From NCBI GenBank assembly GCA_040768445.1, contig JAXGMV010000001.1, forward strand, positions 2,294,001 to 2,358,000: DNA of 64,000 nucleotides. Direction: 5' to 3'. The position numbers and the translations under genes are program-made. Position 1 is the stretch's first letter. Each line of letters begins with the position of its first letter. This DNA comes from JAXGMV01 sp040768445. Its GTDB lineage: Bacteria; Chloroflexota; Anaerolineae; Anaerolineales; Anaerolineaceae. The notes under the pieces are model-generated. The model was given only the letters and a program-made list of their open reading frames with translations. It did no database searches and was not told the origin of the DNA. Below, one piece after another: positions 48,629 to 57,790 of this stretch.

Positions 48629-50701
48629 TTATTCTTCCTTCTGAGCTGAAATCTCCCGCTGTCGGGCAGCAATGATTTCCTGTTGTATATTTGGTGGAAC
48701 AACCTCATAATGAGACAGCTCCATAGTGAATAGGCCTCGACCACCTGTGATTGACCGCAGCTGTGTGGTATAGCGCTGCATTTCGGCCAGAGGGGCGGTT
48801 ACGTTAATAATTGAACGGCCTTTTTCAGTATCCATACCCTGAACACGCGCCCGGCGGGTATTGAGATCACCAATAACATCACCCATGTTACTTTCAGGTA
48901 CCACAACCCTGACATTCATAATTGGCTCGCGTAAAACCGCACCCGCGTCCTTGAAAGCGAGTTTGAAAGCTTCACGACCAGCGATTTCAAATGCAATTGG
49001 TTTAGAATCAACCGGGTGTTCTTTCCCATCAAATACTTCAACTTTTACACCTGAAGCAGGATACCCGGCCAGGATACCTTCTTTCATGACACTGCGAATG
49101 CCTTTTTCAATAGCAGGCATGTAGCTGGAAGAGATTGCACCACCAAAGATATTATTCTCAAAGGCAAAGTCTTCATCGGCCAAAGAATGGACACGCAGGT
49201 GTACCTCACCAAATTGTCCTGAACCGCCAGTTTGTTTCTTATGACGGTACATGGCAGTGCCACTGCGGGTAATAGTTTCCTGGTAAGGCACTTTTGGCTC
49301 GCCAGTTGTCAAATTAACCTGGAACTTTGATTCAGCTCGCCTGATGACAACATCAATATGCTGGTCGCCCATACCCTGGAGAATGGTCTGTGTGGTAGCA
49401 GGTTCGTTGTACCATGAAAGGGTCATGTCTTCTTCGCACAGGCGAGTTAGTGTGGGGCTGATCTTGGTTGAGTCCACCTGGGTTTTTGGGAAAATTGCCA
49501 CTCGGTATAAGGCGTGTGGAAATTCTGGAACAGGTATTAATAGCGCTTGCGCTTTATCTGACAGTGTGTTGCTGGTGGCTGTGTCAGTTAGCTTAGGCAC
49601 AGTACCAATATCACCAGAATGAATCACGGGGATTGTAATATTTTCTTTACCACGTGCAATTTGAATACCGCCCATTCTCTCTTCAGATTCTTTTGTTGTG
49701 TTCCATACCCTTGTGTCGGTTTTAAGTGAACCAGAGAAAATTTTGAAATAGGTTTGTTTACCCACAAATGGATCAGCTGTTGTCTTCCACACATACATTG
49801 CCAGAGGTCCAGAGTCTGATGGCACTAATTCAACCTGTCCATTTTTACCTTCAGCAACCACAGGTTTCCTCTCGGCTGGTGAGGGGAAAAGCGATGCAAA
49901 TGAGTCAAGAAGTGGGAAGATGCCAATTTCAGCAGAAGCTGCAGAGACAAGTACTGGAATAAAGTCACCAGATAGGACAGTGTTTTTTAGACCCCTCATT
50001 ATTTCCTGGTCCGTTAATTCACCGGTATCAAGGTATTTTTCAAGCAGGGAATCTTCACCTTCAGCAGCTGCTTCAATCAACTGCATTCTGGCATTTTGAG
50101 CTGATTCCATATATTCTGCAGGAATATCGATTGCTGTCTTGCCGTCACCCCTGTACGCTTTCATGGAAAGCAAGTCAATAACACCTGTAAAATCTTGTTT
50201 CTCACCCAAAGGAAGTTGGATGGGAATCAGGCGAGTGTTTGTAATTTCAGCAACTGAATCCAATGCCTTTTGATAGCTGGCATTTTCACGGTCCATTTTA
50301 TTGATTAACAACATCCGGGGAAGGTTAAATTGATCGGCATAATTCCAAGCAATTTCTGTTCCAACCTCAAAACCGGAGACAGAATCAACAACAACAACCG
50401 CCGCATCGGCAACTGATAATGCGGAAATCATCTCACCGATAAAGTCATTGTAACCGGGTGTGTCAAGGAAATTTAGTTTTATGTTCTTGTGCTCAATCGG
50501 TATTACGCTGGTGTAAATGGATATGCCGCGTCGATGTTCTTCGTCGTCAAAATCTGAGCATGTTGTCCCATCTTCAATTTTGCCAAGCCTGGTGGTAACA
50601 CCTGTTGCATGAAGGAATGCTTCAGTCAACATTGTTTTTCCAGCACTGCTGTGGGAAACAAGAGCGATGTTACGTAGTGAGTCGGTTGAATACTCTTTCA
50701 T
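48629..50701 (-). CDS. fusA2: Elongation factor G-like protein (EF-G2 type)
   Basis: 690 aa, the same domain order as EF-G but divergent. The G domain has SHSSAGKT (residues 16-23), RRGISI, and NKMD. Switch II is DTPGYNDF: the catalytic His of EF-G is Tyr84 here. Domain IV keeps KQTGGSGQFGEVHLRV and domain V the RRARVQGMDTEKGRSII segment. This substitution is shared with the EF-G-like paralogues of Thermus and others. Its cellular role is unsettled; possibilities are a stress-related or recycling role. Shine-Dalgarno AGAGGAAAG. Confidence 0.93.
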   Translation of the reverse strand: MKEYSTDSLRNIALVSHSSAGKTMLTEAFLHATGVTTRLGKIEDGTTCSDFDDEEHRRGISIYTSVIPIEHKNIKLNFLDTPGYNDFIGEMISALSVADAAVVVVDSVSGFEVGTEIAWNYADQFNLPRMLLINKMDRENASYQKALDSVAEITNTRLIPIQLPLGEKQDFTGVIDLLSMKAYRGDGKTAIDIPAEYMESAQNARMQLIEAAAEGEDSLLEKYLDTGELTDQEIMRGLKNTVLSGDFIPVLVSAASAEIGIFPLLDSFASLFPSPAERKPVVAEGKNGQVELVPSDSGPLAMYVWKTTADPFVGKQTYFKIFSGSLKTDTRVWNTTKESEERMGGIQIARGKENITIPVIHSGDIGTVPKLTDTATSNTLSDKAQALLIPVPEFPHALYRVAIFPKTQVDSTKISPTLTRLCEEDMTLSWYNEPATTQTILQGMGDQHIDVVIRRAESKFQVNLTTGEPKVPYQETITRSGTAMYRHKKQTGGSGQFGEVHLRVHSLADEDFAFENNIFGGAISSSYMPAIEKGIRSVMKEGILAGYPASGVKVEVFDGKEHPVDSKPIAFEIAGREAFKLAFKDAGAVLREPIMNVRVVVPESNMGDVIGDLNTRRARVQGMDTEKGRSIINVTAPLAEMQRYTTQLRSITGGRGLFTMELSHYEVVPPNIQQEIIAARQREISAQKEE

Positions 50702-50792
50702 TCTTGTCTTTCCTCTGATTCTATTTTATTTATAACCTTACTATTTTAAGGTATGACTGTAATCTTGTCAAAGATTATGGGCTGTTGAACAA

Positions 50793-51305
50793 TTACCGCA
50801 GTTTTTTCTGGAAGCGCCATGAGGGTTCATTGACATGTTTTAATTGGCCGTGTTGATCGATGTAAGACCATTGTCCAGGTTCAGGGGCTACAATTTTGAA
50901 TCCCTTACGCTGATAGAGTCTTATTGCTGAGTTATTTTCTTTTGCCACATTAAGGGTGAGGTAAGTATAACCCTTTTCTACCAATTCATTCTCACAATAA
51001 GCCAGCATTTTTGAACCAATCCCAAGATTGCGATATTCAGGGCGAATGCGGAAAGCGAACAGGTAGGCACGGCTGATGCCATCCGCCAGCTCCTTACGAT
51101 TACTGTCATATTGAAGACAAACTTGGCCTATGATGTAGGATGCCTCTGTTGCAGCTACGATGATATTTGCAAGGCCTGCATGCATGCGGTTGAAGGTTTC
51201 AGCATAAATTCGGCGGAAGCAGGAATACTCACCTTCCCATTCCATTTCCATCAGCTCGTGCTGGTTGATTGGCCTAATGTTTATAGTGTGGGTCAGTGAA
51301 CTCAT
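50793..51305 (-). CDS. GNAT-family N-acetyltransferase
   Basis: 170 aa. The acetyl-CoA binding motif A is seen as FRIRPEYRNLGIGSKML (about residues 87-103), and motif B as NNSAIRLYQRKGFKIV. The substrate is unknown. The start codon overlaps the stop of the upstream nucleotidyltransferase gene (ATGA), so the two are translationally coupled, which may point to a shared RNA or tRNA context. Confidence 0.88.
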   Translation of the reverse strand: MSSLTHTINIRPINQHELMEMEWEGEYSCFRRIYAETFNRMHAGLANIIVAATEASYIIGQVCLQYDSNRKELADGISRAYLFAFRIRPEYRNLGIGSKMLAYCENELVEKGYTYLTLNVAKENNSAIRLYQRKGFKIVAPEPGQWSYIDQHGQLKHVNEPSWRFQKKLR

Positions 51306-53980
51306 GAATACTGATTTAACCCTGGTTTTTGTTCAATGATTATACGATTTAAGAGTTCTTGCTCATCTTCATAAGTTTTGATGAATCCATTCAACCAGGC
51401 ATCACGTATCTGCTGCAAAATTGTCCGGTACACCGATCCTGGTGGAATCCCCATTAATTTCAATTCATTTCCGCTGGTATACGGTTTAATCGTCTTCCAT
51501 CCCGTTTGATATTTATGAAGGACAGATTTAATCTCTACAGATTGTGTTGTGCAGCAGATATAAAACAAACTTAACTTAGGTGCTCTATCCAGTAAATCGA
51601 CAATTTGACTGGGCAGCATGGTTGTAAAATGATCGCTTGTGTCAATAATTTCTTTAGCCATCAAAATGGAACGCTTCAATTCAGCTGGAAGTCTGAACCG
51701 CTGTGACAAATTTTGGATCAGTTCAAATGGTAAATCTACCCACCATGCAAGGTATCCAATAGCTGCCTGCCAGGGAATTTGTGACGCCATTTTTGATTTT
51801 GTCCATGGACATTGTTCTGCGCTGTCTGAACAATCACACAGTCTACCTGATAGTTCTTTAGACCAGCTAAGCTCAGGATGGATTGCTGATAGGAGTCCAA
51901 GCTGGTTCAGGCGTTCCATGGTTTCAATCGCTGACTCTTCAATGAAAATCAAGTTAAATTCATGACGAATTCGGTCACCTGAGAGTTGGTGAAGCAGTGG
52001 ATATGCTTCAGCCATCATCTCAGTTGTGCGATTTTCAATAGAAAAATTAAAACGCTGCTCAAACCTTACAGCACGCAGCATGCGTGTAGGATCATCTACA
52101 AACGACAAAGAGTGTAAAACTTTAACAAGACCTTTTCTCAAATCGCTGAGACCACCCCAGTAATCATACAATTCACCGTAATATGTTCCGTCTAACCTGA
52201 GTGCCATGGTGTTGATTGTAAAATCTCGACGATGCAAGTCAAGTTTGATGCTTGATCTTTCAATTGTAGGTAGGGCAGTTGGGTGTTCGTAAAATTCAGT
52301 TCTGGCTGTGATGAGATCAATACTATTTGGTAATTCTACTGCAGCAAACGTGACAGTTTTATCATCGAGTGAAATCTCTCCAGTTTTGATGGTATCAATT
52401 TTCCATTTGGCAGTGCCAAAGCGACCATGCTTGACAATTTCTCCGCCATATTTCTTTACCAATGCTCTGCCCAGGTCAATCGCATTTCCTTCAACAACAA
52501 TATCGAAGTCTTTGCTGGGTCTGTTTAACAGTAGATCTCGCACGAAACCACCCACAATATAGATAGCGAAGTTTAGCCTTGATGCTTCGGTAGATATTAG
52601 TTTCAAGAGTGCAATCTCGCCTTTTGATAGAATCTTCTCAAGACGAGAAGATATATTCTGTCTGCCATTGTGGCCTGCATTTCCATTTGCAATACTGCTT
52701 AATAAATCAGTACGCGTCACTATACCAATAATTTTTCCTGTTTGAGGTGAGACAACCGGCACTTGCCCCCAGCCAGTGTTGTTCATTACTAATTGCAGGT
52801 GCTCAATGGAGTCATTGGGAGAAACAAATACTTCTCCGCTTTCCATTAATTGTTTTACAGGCAAGTTAAGCTTGTGAACTATCGTCCGGTCAACTGCTCG
52901 CCGATTTAATAATCCAACCACCTTATCGCCTTCAACTACCGGATAGCCTTCGTAACCAAAACGCTGCATCGTGTGAATGGCTTCTTCTGCAAGGGTATCA
53001 GGCGTCAGTAAAAATGGTTCTGTGGACATGATTTGACCGACCGTTACGGTAGGCTTTATATACTTTGGCAGTATTGTGACCATCTCTTGATGGATACGAA
53101 ACAGGAACTGTGTGACAGTCTCTGGTGATTCAGACGGGTACAGGACAAGTGCGGCTGCGGCACGTTTGTGACCACCTCCACCGAAGTGTGAGGCAATTTG
53201 CCCAACATTGACGTAATCAGTTGTTGACCTGGCAACAATTCTGATGCCATCATTCGTGGCAACCATGACAAACAGCGCGTCAGGGTCAAGCAAGTCACGC
53301 AGCTTATGTGCTACAGAAGAGACTTCATCGCTCATTTGCAGCGCTTCTGATTGCGTGATGATTATGTTTTGGCCATTAATGTCATGCGACTCAACAGCCG
53401 ATAGTAGTGTGTTGTATAGTCCTCTTTGCTGAATGGATAGGGCAGGGTTGAGATATTCATTGGCAATTCCAAGATCAGCACCATTTTCAAGTAAGTAACC
53501 GGCAGCATAAATATCACGCGGGGTTGTATTGGCATATGTTAGTGAACCTGTATCTTCATAAATACCCAGTAAAAGTAGTGTGGCATATATTTCATTGAAG
53601 GAAATGCCCTTATCTTTTATCATTTCGACAAAATAGGTGGTACAGGCGCCAAACTCTACAAGATTGAGTTGCCATTCAACGGGAATTCCGGCCTTCAAAG
53701 GATGGTGGTCAATGACCATCACTGTTGTCGCCTCGTTCATACCTCGAAGTGTGGTCAAAGATTGTGTATCGACAAGCGTGATTTGACTGATCGAACTGAC
53801 CTGACGGTTATGCTGGTAAATAAAGGGTAGTTGGTTTTCAAATACATTTACAAAGGAAGCAACATTGCGGTTCAATCGTCGCGGCAAGAGCGGTTGAGAA
53901 TCTTGATTAACAAGGTATGCGCCCAATTGAGATGCAATTGCGTCAAAATCAGCCTGTTCGTGCGTTAGTATCAGGTTCAC
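51302..53980 (-). CDS. DHH-CBS-tRNA nucleotidyltransferase (CCA/A-adding type)
   Basis: 892 aa, three parts. Residues 1-300: DHH phosphoesterase with HEQADFDAI, VIDHH and a DHHA1 GGGGHKRAAAA. Residues about 305-430: two CBS domains (MSTEPFLLTPDTLAEEAIHTM; LMESGEVFVSPNDS). Residues about 450-890: class II nucleotidyltransferase head (GGFVRDLLLNRPSKDFDIVVEG, catalytic DxD) with neck/body (DDPTRMLRAVRFEQRFNFSIE). The architecture equals the long enzymes of Aquifex and relatives, which add the terminal A while a short enzyme adds CC. Start is GTG at 53978-53980 without a Shine-Dalgarno. Confidence 0.92.
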   Translation of the reverse strand: MNLILTHEQADFDAIASQLGAYLVNQDSQPLLPRRLNRNVASFVNVFENQLPFIYQHNRQVSSISQITLVDTQSLTTLRGMNEATTVMVIDHHPLKAGIPVEWQLNLVEFGACTTYFVEMIKDKGISFNEIYATLLLLGIYEDTGSLTYANTTPRDIYAAGYLLENGADLGIANEYLNPALSIQQRGLYNTLLSAVESHDINGQNIIITQSEALQMSDEVSSVAHKLRDLLDPDALFVMVATNDGIRIVARSTTDYVNVGQIASHFGGGGHKRAAAALVLYPSESPETVTQFLFRIHQEMVTILPKYIKPTVTVGQIMSTEPFLLTPDTLAEEAIHTMQRFGYEGYPVVEGDKVVGLLNRRAVDRTIVHKLNLPVKQLMESGEVFVSPNDSIEHLQLVMNNTGWGQVPVVSPQTGKIIGIVTRTDLLSSIANGNAGHNGRQNISSRLEKILSKGEIALLKLISTEASRLNFAIYIVGGFVRDLLLNRPSKDFDIVVEGNAIDLGRALVKKYGGEIVKHGRFGTAKWKIDTIKTGEISLDDKTVTFAAVELPNSIDLITARTEFYEHPTALPTIERSSIKLDLHRRDFTINTMALRLDGTYYGELYDYWGGLSDLRKGLVKVLHSLSFVDDPTRMLRAVRFEQRFNFSIENRTTEMMAEAYPLLHQLSGDRIRHEFNLIFIEESAIETMERLNQLGLLSAIHPELSWSKELSGRLCDCSDSAEQCPWTKSKMASQIPWQAAIGYLAWWVDLPFELIQNLSQRFRLPAELKRSILMAKEIIDTSDHFTTMLPSQIVDLLDRAPKLSLFYICCTTQSVEIKSVLHKYQTGWKTIKPYTSGNELKLMGIPPGSVYRTILQQIRDAWLNGFIKTYEDEQELLNRIIIEQKPGLNQYS

Positions 53981-54016
53981 AATTTTATTCTAATGCATTT
54001 CATGCAGTTTAATCAA
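53978..54016 (-). promoter_or_regulatory. Leaderless promoter of the DHH-CBS-nucleotidyltransferase gene
   Basis: On the - strand TTGATT (54011-54016), an 18-nt spacer, and TAGAAT (53987-53992) end 6 nt before the GTG start codon. No Shine-Dalgarno is present. Confidence 0.55.
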
Positions 54017-54060
54017 AAAACAAACACACACTGAGTAATTTCAGCATATGTTTGTTTTTG
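54016..54060 (-). terminator. Intrinsic terminator after the FW-domain lipoprotein gene
   Basis: On the - strand AAAAACAAAC and GTTTGTTTTT pair, with an inner CTGA/TCAG stem, followed by a T-run. It overlaps the -35 of the downstream gene on the same strand. Confidence 0.75.
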
Positions 54061-54132
54061 ATTTATATATTCTTGAAAATTAGTCTAACTGGTTTTGCAT
54101 AACCTTAAAGTTAATTCCAAATTATGTTAGCT

Positions 54133-55296
54133 TTATCGCCAAATGTTTGGCCACATCCAGAAAGCCCGGTCGTCAACAGATGAGCCGTTGTTGCGAACCG
54201 TGAACACAAATCTTGGTGTTGTGCCAGCGAGGTTACTCAGGTCGATATCTACCTCATCACGATAAGCATCCATGGTGTGGCCCCAAGCACCAAGAAGATA
54301 AGTTTTTCCGTCATCTGCAATGTAGCTCAGCTCAAAATCCACATCGCAACTGGGACTGGCTGCGAGGCAACCTATGGTTGATTTAAATCTGTCACCGGCG
54401 TTAATTTGAAATGGTGGAAAAACGCCTGTCAAAAAGCCATCAGCGCCATCATTAGGAATCATGATGATAGTGGGCAGTTGCTTTTTAACATCGCCCTCAA
54501 TGACCGGGTTATTTGTTGTTTGAACAGAGCCCTTAGCAAAATCTTGAATTCCAGGGCAAGGTATGCCTCCTGATTGAGAAGTCCAGGTTGCCAGGCATGC
54601 ATTTTCAGTGAAGCTGAAAACAATGTTAGCACCTGCGGGTCTTGCCAATTCATCAACAACAATTTTGACATAGAAAACACCATTTCCCTCATTTCCAATG
54701 CCAAATAGTTCACCTGTCTCACTACGCAAAAGCCAATAACCAATGTAACTGCCTTTAATTGTTGGAGCTTCAAGATTTACAGAAACATCAATCGACTCTC
54801 CGGGTGCAACAGAATAAGTTATGGCTGATGATGCAGGGCCATTCATCTGGCTGGCACCTGAAAATTCCAGCGTCGTACCAGCTTCCCATGTGCAGGTGCC
54901 AACATTTTTTAAACGCCAAACTTTGGTAAACTTTTGCGCGGGTTCCAGAACCGTATTATCTGGAATGGTGACGTCATCTACATAGCTTGCTGCATAGCAT
55001 TTATCAATTGATGACTGACTACCTGATGTAGTAGCCAGTACAACAGGGGCTGTTGCAGCAGGGGGAGTGCTTGTTTTCTTTGGAGTGGGTGATGGGGTCG
55101 CCGTTTTGGATAACTCAGTCACCTTGGCTTGAAGAGTTGAGATTGACCACTTAGTTAACTGCGCTTCCATTGTATAAGCAGCAAAGGTTTCTCCAAGGCC
55201 TGGAACAGGCTCGTTACTTGATACGGTCTCCTTGTTACTACAGGATGTTATGAGCAAGGCGAGTAGCAATAAACTCAATATGACGGTTCTTTTCAT
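54133..55296 (-). CDS. Lipoprotein with an NBR1-type Ig-like (FW) domain
   Basis: 387 aa, start ATG 55296 behind GGAG. The signal peptide ends in a lipobox LLITSC with Cys19. A Thr/Pro-rich linker (about 70-95) follows. Residues about 105-220 form the four-tryptophan FW domain (FTKVWRLKNVGTCTWEAGT, NGPASSAITYSVAPGESIDV, GSYIGYWLLRSETGELFG), known from the autophagy receptor NBR1 and widespread in Chloroflexota lipoproteins. The C-terminal domain (about 230-387) looks like a secreted beta-sandwich with paired cysteines (IGCLAASPSCDVDFEL). Probably anchored outside the membrane; ligand unknown. Confidence 0.85.
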   Translation of the reverse strand: MKRTVILSLLLLALLITSCSNKETVSSNEPVPGLGETFAAYTMEAQLTKWSISTLQAKVTELSKTATPSPTPKKTSTPPAATAPVVLATTSGSQSSIDKCYAASYVDDVTIPDNTVLEPAQKFTKVWRLKNVGTCTWEAGTTLEFSGASQMNGPASSAITYSVAPGESIDVSVNLEAPTIKGSYIGYWLLRSETGELFGIGNEGNGVFYVKIVVDELARPAGANIVFSFTENACLATWTSQSGGIPCPGIQDFAKGSVQTTNNPVIEGDVKKQLPTIIMIPNDGADGFLTGVFPPFQINAGDRFKSTIGCLAASPSCDVDFELSYIADDGKTYLLGAWGHTMDAYRDEVDIDLSNLAGTTPRFVFTVRNNGSSVDDRAFWMWPNIWR

Positions 55297-55422
55297 AATA
55301 ATCTCCAAGCACATCTATTTCTATAATAAAGATGCTGTTTATGCAATTTTCAAAAATTATACTTTATATTTCCACATACCCATATTGAGGGAAAATTCGC
55401 TCCTGAATGGGTGAATACTCAG

Positions 55423-55428
55423 TATAAT
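55423..55428 (+). promoter_or_regulatory. -10 element of the metA promoter
   Basis: TATAAT lies 30 bp before the metA ATG, with no clear -35. The remaining leader is too short for a SAM riboswitch; an AGGAG Shine-Dalgarno follows. Confidence 0.5.
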
Positions 55429-55458
55429 CTGTAAAAACTACTCCAGGAGCAACAGCTT

Positions 55459-56373
55459 ATGCCAGTAAATGTTCCAAATGACTTGCCAGCCATTGATATT
55501 TTGAGACAGGAGAATATTTTTGTGATGACGGAAGAGCGGGCCGTACACCAGGATATCCGTCCATTAGAAGTATTGATTCTAAATTTAATGCCTACGAAAC
55601 TTATTACTGAGACACAGTTGTTACGTGTTTTAGGCAATACCCCACTGCAGGTAAATGTTACATTGATGCATATGGAAAATCATCTAAGCAAGAACACTCC
55701 AGCAGAGCACCTGATAACTTTTTATCGGTCATTTGAGGAGATCAAGGACAAGAAATTTGATGGTTTTATCATCACAGGTGCGCCTGTTGAACAAATGCAA
55801 TTTGAGGATGTAGATTACTGGCAGGATTTAATTAAAATCCTGAATTGGCGCGCGAGTCATGTGTTTTCTACGTTATACATCTGCTGGGGCGCGCAGGCAG
55901 CATTATATTATCGATACCATATAAAAAAATATCCTTTAGAGAAAAAGATGTTTGGCGTGTTTCAGCATCAAATTGTCAAAAAACATACCAGATTGCTACG
56001 GGGATTCGATGATATCTTCTATGCACCGGTCTCACGACACACAGAAGTGCGTGTAGAAGATATTACACAACACCCTGAGCTTGAAACACTTTGCATCTCA
56101 AATGAAGCCGGGCTTTTTCTGGCACAATCATGCGATGAGCGGGAAATCTTTGTGACCGGCCATGCTGAATATGACCCCGATACTTTGCAGAAAGAGTATG
56201 TCAGAGATCTCTATCGTGATTTGCCCATTGATATGCCAAGGAACTATTTTCCTGAAGATAATCCCGAACATACACCATTGGTTAGATGGCGGGCACATGC
56301 GAATTTGTTATTTTCCAACTGGTTGAATTATTATGTGTACCAGGAAACACCCTATTCTCTGGATTTATTGTAA
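55459..56373 (+). CDS. metA: Homoserine O-acetyltransferase of the MetA family
   Basis: 304 aa, first step committed to methionine from homoserine. The catalytic Cys142 is in LYICWGAQAALYY, with a catalytic His in GVFQHQIV and Glu/His in the VTGHAEYD block. Residue 111, in TGAPVEQ, is Glu; family work shows Glu111 selects acetyl-CoA and Gly111 succinyl-CoA, so this is predicted to make O-acetylhomoserine despite the MetA name. It starts behind AGGAG. No other methionine gene is nearby. Confidence 0.93.
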   Translation: MPVNVPNDLPAIDILRQENIFVMTEERAVHQDIRPLEVLILNLMPTKLITETQLLRVLGNTPLQVNVTLMHMENHLSKNTPAEHLITFYRSFEEIKDKKFDGFIITGAPVEQMQFEDVDYWQDLIKILNWRASHVFSTLYICWGAQAALYYRYHIKKYPLEKKMFGVFQHQIVKKHTRLLRGFDDIFYAPVSRHTEVRVEDITQHPELETLCISNEAGLFLAQSCDEREIFVTGHAEYDPDTLQKEYVRDLYRDLPIDMPRNYFPEDNPEHTPLVRWRAHANLLFSNWLNYYVYQETPYSLDLL

Positions 56374-56437
56374 ACACTACTGAAAGTTAAAAATCACCTA
56401 TAATTGTTGGTATCCCATAATAACGTAGAGGTGAACG

Positions 56438-57790
56438 ATGAAAAAATCACAGGGAAAATCAGGAAAGACACTGTTTGCCCTTGGTTTTGGTTATCTGATT
56501 GATCAGGGTGAAGCACAGGCAATGAGTGTTTTATCCCCGATCATTCAGCAAGTATTTGGTGTGAGTTACACATTGCTTGGCTTGATGACCACTTTGCGCA
56601 ATATCGCCCAAACAGTAACTGCTCCGATTTGGGGATATATGGCTGACAAGTGCTCCAGAAAGCTTGTTATGGTTATCGGCACAGGCGTGTGGGGTCTATG
56701 GACAGCCATGGTTGGATTGATGCCAAGTTTTCAAGGTATTTTAATTATCAGGGTGATATCAGGCCTGGGTCTTGGCGCATTAATGCCGGCAACGTTTTCT
56801 TTGTTGGGCGATCATTTTGAACAATCTAAGCGCGGCAGGGCATTGGGGGTCATTGGTTTTGTTGGGCTGCTGGGAACGGTCGTTGGCGTACTGGCTCTGG
56901 GGTTCGTGGCAACACCTGAACTCTGGCGATGGGGTTTTCTCGGTCTGGGAATGGTCAGTATTCTGTCGGGTCTCATCATCTGGTTTTTTGTTGATGAACC
57001 ACCCAGGGGTTCTGCAGAACCTGAGTTAAAGGGCTTGATGACCTACGAGAATGCTGAAAAGTACAAGATAAATTGGAAGGATGTTTTTTCGACATTAAAA
57101 ATACCAACAATTTGGGCGGCAATCTTCCAGGGAATTACAGGGACGATGCCATGGGTGGTAATGGGTTTTTATTTTATTAACTGGATGGTGACTGAGCTGG
57201 GTTATACCAATGAAATACAGTTCAGCACTACGGTAGGCAGCGCGCCGTTGGTTTTTGCAGTCATTGTAATTGGCGCTGCCATCAGTAATTTCGTTGGTGG
57301 TGTTATTGGCGATTATGCTGAAAAAATCAACCCAAAATACGGTCGTACAATTATTGGTCAATTCTCAGTGTTATCTGGTGTCCCACTATCCTTTATTCTT
57401 TTATCTCAAGCAAAAACAATGAGTTTCTGGGCTTTATTGTCGCTGGCTTTCTTTATGGCATTAATGATTGGATGGCCTGGGCGCGGCGCTAAAGAACCCA
57501 TGATGCAGGCAGTTGTGCCGCCAGAGATGCGCTCAAGTGCGTATTCGGTTGTGAATTTGATTGAAGGAGGTTTGTCGGCGTTCTCTGGTTTAATTGCCGG
57601 CGCAATATCTGACAAGATTGGATTGACCGGCGGTTTACTATGGACAGTTCCATTTCCATGGCTGATTTGTGGAATCTTGTTCACAATGTTTTATTTCACT
57701 TATCCAAAAGATGCACAAAAAGTACGTGATCAACTGGCAATACGACGTGAAGAATTATTATTAAACAACAAACCAGTGACAGGTGAATGA
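56438..57790 (+). CDS. Major facilitator superfamily transporter
   Basis: 450 aa with about 12 membrane segments. The MFS loop 2-3 signature is seen as GYMADKCSRKLVMVIG, and a second at the central loop (GVIGDYAEKINPKYGRTIIG). The substrate cannot be read from the sequence. AGAGGTG precedes ATG 56438, and TATAAT at 56399-56404 is a candidate -10. The gene faces rnpB; the tandem-repeat array begins directly at its stop codon. Confidence 0.9.
   Translation: MKKSQGKSGKTLFALGFGYLIDQGEAQAMSVLSPIIQQVFGVSYTLLGLMTTLRNIAQTVTAPIWGYMADKCSRKLVMVIGTGVWGLWTAMVGLMPSFQGILIIRVISGLGLGALMPATFSLLGDHFEQSKRGRALGVIGFVGLLGTVVGVLALGFVATPELWRWGFLGLGMVSILSGLIIWFFVDEPPRGSAEPELKGLMTYENAEKYKINWKDVFSTLKIPTIWAAIFQGITGTMPWVVMGFYFINWMVTELGYTNEIQFSTTVGSAPLVFAVIVIGAAISNFVGGVIGDYAEKINPKYGRTIIGQFSVLSGVPLSFILLSQAKTMSFWALLSLAFFMALMIGWPGRGAKEPMMQAVVPPEMRSSAYSVVNLIEGGLSAFSGLIAGAISDKIGLTGGLLWTVPFPWLICGILFTMFYFTYPKDAQKVRDQLAIRREELLLNNKPVTGE

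Noticed and set aside
55315..55458. SAM riboswitch upstream of metA
   Set aside because: The distance from the -10 to the ATG is only about 30 nt and no SAM-box stem pattern is visible.
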